NCBI GenBank assembly: GCA_003254905.1
Contig: QANU01076963.1
Coordinates: 445,026 to 509,025, forward strand
Reading direction: 5' to 3'
Length of the DNA: 64,000 nucleotides
Origin: Nissolia schottii
Taxonomy: Eukaryota; Streptophyta; Magnoliopsida; Fabales; Fabaceae
The position numbers and the translations under genes were made by a program. Below are positions 60,690 to 64,000 of the stretch, in pieces. The notes below the pieces were generated by a model. That model had not been told where the DNA came from, made no database searches, and was given only the letters and a program-made list of their open reading frames with translations. Each line of letters opens with the position of its first letter. Positions within the stretch are counted from its first letter, which is position 1.

Positions 60690-60910
60690 TTGAGAGGATG
60701 TCATAACTGGTCACTAAATTTTTTACAGATATTCACGTTAGCCTTTCATTCTTAGTTCTTTTGTCAGTATTATTTAAAGGCTAACAAGAGTAACAATCAA
60801 AATATTCAAAAACTAATTGGAGGCATTGAAAACCAATTGAAGACTAATTTTTTCAAGAAAACAAGGTGAACATCGATAAAAAGTTAAAAGACTAATTAAG
60901 CATTTACCCA
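60690..60910. mobile_element. TIR element of the GAACATCGA family, second local copy
   Basis: The left side reads GTCATAACTGGTCACTAAAT and then TTCACGTTAGCC. The right side reads GGTGAACATCGATAAAAAG and then AAAGACTAATTAAGC, so the ends are inverted. The right side closely matches that of 59328-59590 (AAACATCGATAAAA). Confidence 0.55.
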
Positions 60911-61510
60911 GATGTTTTTAAGAGGTTTTCATTTCAGAAGGGTGTTTTTCTTCTCTTCCCCGCTCCAGCTTGTGGCAATGGGAGCAAGGCTAATCGCTGT
61001 TTCATGTGTCCCACGCCATTTATTACTTAGAATGCAAAATTAGTGTCACGTATGGTGTGAATGAATGTGGGGCGGTGCATCATCCCTTGGAAGCAAGCAA
61101 TCGGTAGTATTAAATTCAGTCGTTTTCGATGGGGGGAATTCCTCAATCTGTCTCTCAGCAGCCTCTTTGGTAAGATCGCCTCCTTTCCAATTCCTACAAT
61201 CGTGGACTGTAATCTCAACCGACTTAAGACTCTCAATTCCGTTTCTTTGTTTTTCTCTACTTTCCGTATAGAAATTAAGTTGTGTTGTTTACTTTACAAC
61301 ACTCCCTTCAGATCTCTTACTATCTCAACAAATGATAGTAAATTGAAAATCAGACGTCACGGGACCAAAAATGTTTTAGTTAAACACCGTAAGGAGAGGA
61401 GTGAATATGAAAGATCTAATAATTAATATTTATTCATCTCACTAAGTGATCCCCATTTAATAAATGTTTTACTTGTTGGTTAATTATTCGATAAATGTTC
61501 TCAACCACTA

Positions 61511-61553
<43 letters not shown>

Positions 61554-62985
61554 TAAATAAAGGAGTGTTCATTGTTATCCTTTTTTTTTTGTTTTACTTT
61601 TTATATAAATATCAAAATTTTAATTTATAGCAAAAAGGTTAACAATTGGCATGGTACATAATTATGAGAAAAATTGATCATGCAAAATATAAAAGTTAGT
61701 CACATTAGTCCATCTATCACTTTCTCTAATGCTAACAGTTAATGTGTCACATAATAGGGAGACTAACATGATTGATTTTTTTATTTTGCAAGAATCATTT
61801 TAGGCAAAAATTTTACATAATTATGTGTTATATTAGTTGTCATTGTTATAAAAGTGACAAAGGGGTTAATGTGATTGACTTTTGTACTTTTAGGGATGGT
61901 TTTGGCCAAAAAAAAATTACAAGGACAAAGCTGGCCGAAGCAAAAACCTAAAGAGACAAAATTGAGAGTTTTTTTCTTTATTTTATGAGGATGTTGAATG
62001 TATAGAATACACATGTAAGAATTTGTAAATAGATATATCATGGTTGAGTTTTAATTTGAATAAAATAAACCCTCACTAGAAGATCTCTATTTGGATTCAC
62101 TTTCAATACAATCTGACTAGATGACAATGTAAAATGTTTAAACATAATATGCCCTAGGATTGAAAAGCCAAAACTTTGTGAATTGTAAAGGTCTTTGTTA
62201 GGAGAGTCATACCCCCTTCAAGAATCTCAGATGGATCGAGTTGAATTATTCAAGATATTGGTAAGGGCTCATATGCCAGTAATTTGATCGAGACAAAAAA
62301 AATGGCATGGATCTTATTATGTAAATATTAAATATTTTACATATGGTTAAAAATATAATAACTTAAGCCACACTTATCTTATATTCTTAAAAAATTGTTA
62401 TAGTTAATAACTTTAATTCTTAAAATTTTGTGCATCTCACGTGAAGAAAAAAACACGTGTATCTCTCTATACATTAGTTCTAAGGAGTTCTTAGAAGAGT
62501 TAGGAGATAAGAGAAATCAAACTCATGATCCATAAAAATATTTGCATGTTCATAAATTACATTTAATACATACTCTATGAATATTATCAACCATTAATTT
62601 AAATTTAGAGTGTTTAAATATATTTCATGAATATACAAATATTTTTCTTTGACCCAACATTAGCAACCTATTAGCACAATGATCAAGGAGATATCACTTA
62701 ATTACAACTTATTGTCATTGGCGTCTAAACCAATACTAAAGGACTGGCCATGGATAAGGCCCAGTGGCCCGACAAAGATCTTCTGTGGGTATGGCCGAAT
62801 AAGCTTCTCTAACGACCCGGCCTCTTTTTCCTTTTAATGGATATTTTCCTCTCTTTTTTTTTTTTTGGGTCAAGTATCTTATTATTTCTAATGAGCCAGC
62901 TAGAACGGATAAATCAGATACTTAAAAGATCTATGATGCCTCAATGGTCTTATTGGACAATATTCTAACTGGGCCTGAATAAACA
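60911..62985. other. Intergenic stretch with an unassigned GC-richer patch
   Basis: 60950-61260 is less AT-rich and open in two frames (to 121 codons from 61061), but no domain is recognised. An (AT)n(AAAT)n microsatellite follows at 61517-61560. The remainder is AT-rich without exons. Confidence 0.35.
61517..61560. repeat. (AT)n(AAAT)n compound microsatellite
   Basis: An AT run of about 26 bases is followed by five AAAT units. Confidence 0.9.
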
Positions 62986-62989
62986 ACAC

Positions 62990-63110
62990 TAGGGGTTCAT
63001 CAATGCTGATACAAAAGATGAGGCGGTAGGCTTCGGGTCTGCAGTTGTGGGCTTCAAATGTTGGTCATCTCTTATAGCTCCCTTAAACGCTGTTTCCTTT
63101 CGACCACAAC
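62990..63110 (+). mobile_element. Possible LINE RNase H fragment
   Basis: One frame gives NADTKDEAVGFGSAVVGF followed by LIAPLNAV, which resembles the start of the RNase H-like domain at the end of plant LINEs (NxDA...GxGxVVR). It is short and without other LINE landmarks, so the call is tentative. Confidence 0.3.
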
Positions 63111-63599
63111 AAAAAACAATCTCTGTTTCCTCACTGATAAAAAATAAATAAAAACATGTTTCCTCAAGACGACTAATGACGGTTATGCTTACATGTTCTT
63201 CAAGGGTTATGCATGTAATGAATGACTAGTCATTGCCTCGGAGTCCTAGGCTTCTTGATGACTTGGGCTGAGCCCTACGTTATTCAAGTAGGCTAAGATC
63301 ATCTCAGATTTTCATGTCTTGTTTGATCATCTCAGGCATACGAGATTCATGCCTTACCATTAAGTTTAGATCATAACATAAATCCTCCAGCCAATATGTG
63401 AAGTAAGTCACATGTCTGGTGTGTGAGATAATAAGTTTCCACTGTGTTTGAATGAATGATTATGAGGAGAACTTATGTACTGAGATTGCTGCATTTTTTT
63501 TCCTGAGTTAAGATCATTCCTCGTGAAGCGAAATTTTTACCATCATTATTTTATGGGAAAATGAATGGCTAATTTAACAGAAGCAGGTCTATGGATGTC

Positions 63600-64000
63600 C
63601 TGTTTTGCCACCATTCTTAGGTTGCACTGTAATTGTTTTGCCCTTACCTTTTCATTTCTCGTGGAAAGAGGAAAAAAAGTTAAGCTCCTCAATTGCCATT
63701 AACTACATTTATACCACTCTCTTTCATGTTTTCCACTTCTTTTTCCTCTCTGCAAGATCTCTGTTGTATATCCCACTTCCTCCGTTCTTCATCATCCCAA
63801 GTTATTCATCATCATATTTTACGATTTTATTCTTCTTTTCTTGTTGTTTGTCACTAATTTCAGGTATGAGGCTTCATCATACTTCTTTTCTATTTTGGGA
63901 TTTCCTTCTAGATATATTTTGTATGTGAATGTTAGGGTTGTTTAGGAATTGGCTTTTGATGATGGCTTGTAGTTGTCAATGCCAATGTGGAGTTGAACTT
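63600..64000 (+). other. Possible promoter and leader of a gene beyond the right edge
   Basis: An ACATTTATACC TATA-like word at about 63705 is followed by about 150 bases of pyrimidine-rich, CATC/TTCTTC-rich sequence typical of plant leaders. A TTTCAG/GTATG at about 63863 could be either an acceptor or an exon end. No definite coding exon is seen before the window ends. Confidence 0.25.

Noticed and set aside
61061-61426. 121-codon ORF and an overlapping 68-codon ORF
   Set aside because: No domain recognised, two frames equally open, no splice or start context support. Noted as an unassigned patch only.
63605-63928. 107-codon ORF rich in Phe, Leu and Ser
   Set aside because: It reads through pyrimidine-rich leader-like DNA with no homology. 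More likely an untranslated leader.

Overview
The window is nuclear DNA of a eudicot plant, most likely a legume. It is AT-rich, its genes are split by GT-AG introns, and long gene-poor stretches are full of decayed transposons and AT microsatellites. No bacterial-style operons, rRNA, CRISPR array or intact tRNA was seen. The legume assignment is an inference from protein resemblance and repeat style. One assembly gap (773 N) lies at 17961-18733.

Four protein-coding genes are well supported, all on the + strand. (1) A D-type cyclin of the CYCD2/CYCD4 kind, six exons, 6439-8548, 365 aa. (2) An atypical bHLH regulator of the SAC51 family, coding exon 36798-37883. Its leader holds three upstream ORFs, and the third is the deeply conserved 53-codon uORF, split here by an intron. 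(3) A 19-exon WD40-TPR-WD40 protein resembling Arabidopsis ASG2, a DWD/DCAF-type CUL4-DDB1 substrate receptor, 43134-51271, 760 aa, ending in a CaaX box (CAQS). (4) An intronless, GC-rich receptor-like cytoplasmic kinase resembling At3g51990/At5g23170, 56990-58447, 485 aa, with a short uORF ending 2 nt before its start codon. The genes are unrelated neighbours and show no sign of forming a cluster.

The rest is mostly mobile DNA in layers. 0-5.8 kb: a tandem repeat, a LINE reverse-transcriptase remnant on the minus strand split by a 0.7 kb TIR element, and other TIR-like elements. 8.7-19.4 kb: a 1.06 kb foldback Mutator-like element with a perfect 9-bp target duplication, inserted at the edge of an older TIR element; a LINE RNase H remnant; two copies of a small palindromic element; the gap with a second Mutator-family terminus; and a tRNA-derived SINE. 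21-25 kb: a degenerate LINE split by a 645-bp solo LTR with a 5-bp target duplication, then a Stowaway-like inverted pair. 28-31 kb: two CACTA-like termini and a strong RNA-type hairpin. 39.6 kb: a small Mutator-type MITE with a perfect 9-bp duplication. 48.7 kb: a hAT MITE inside an intron of the ASG2-like gene. 53.4-54.5 kb: a GC-rich island that could not be identified. 59-61 kb: two more members of a TIR family also seen at 10 and 34.5 kb.

No new biological system could be shown. The most informative features are the intron-split conserved uORF of the SAC51-like gene, the foldback element and hairpin as candidate small-RNA sources, and the CaaX-ended WD40 protein.
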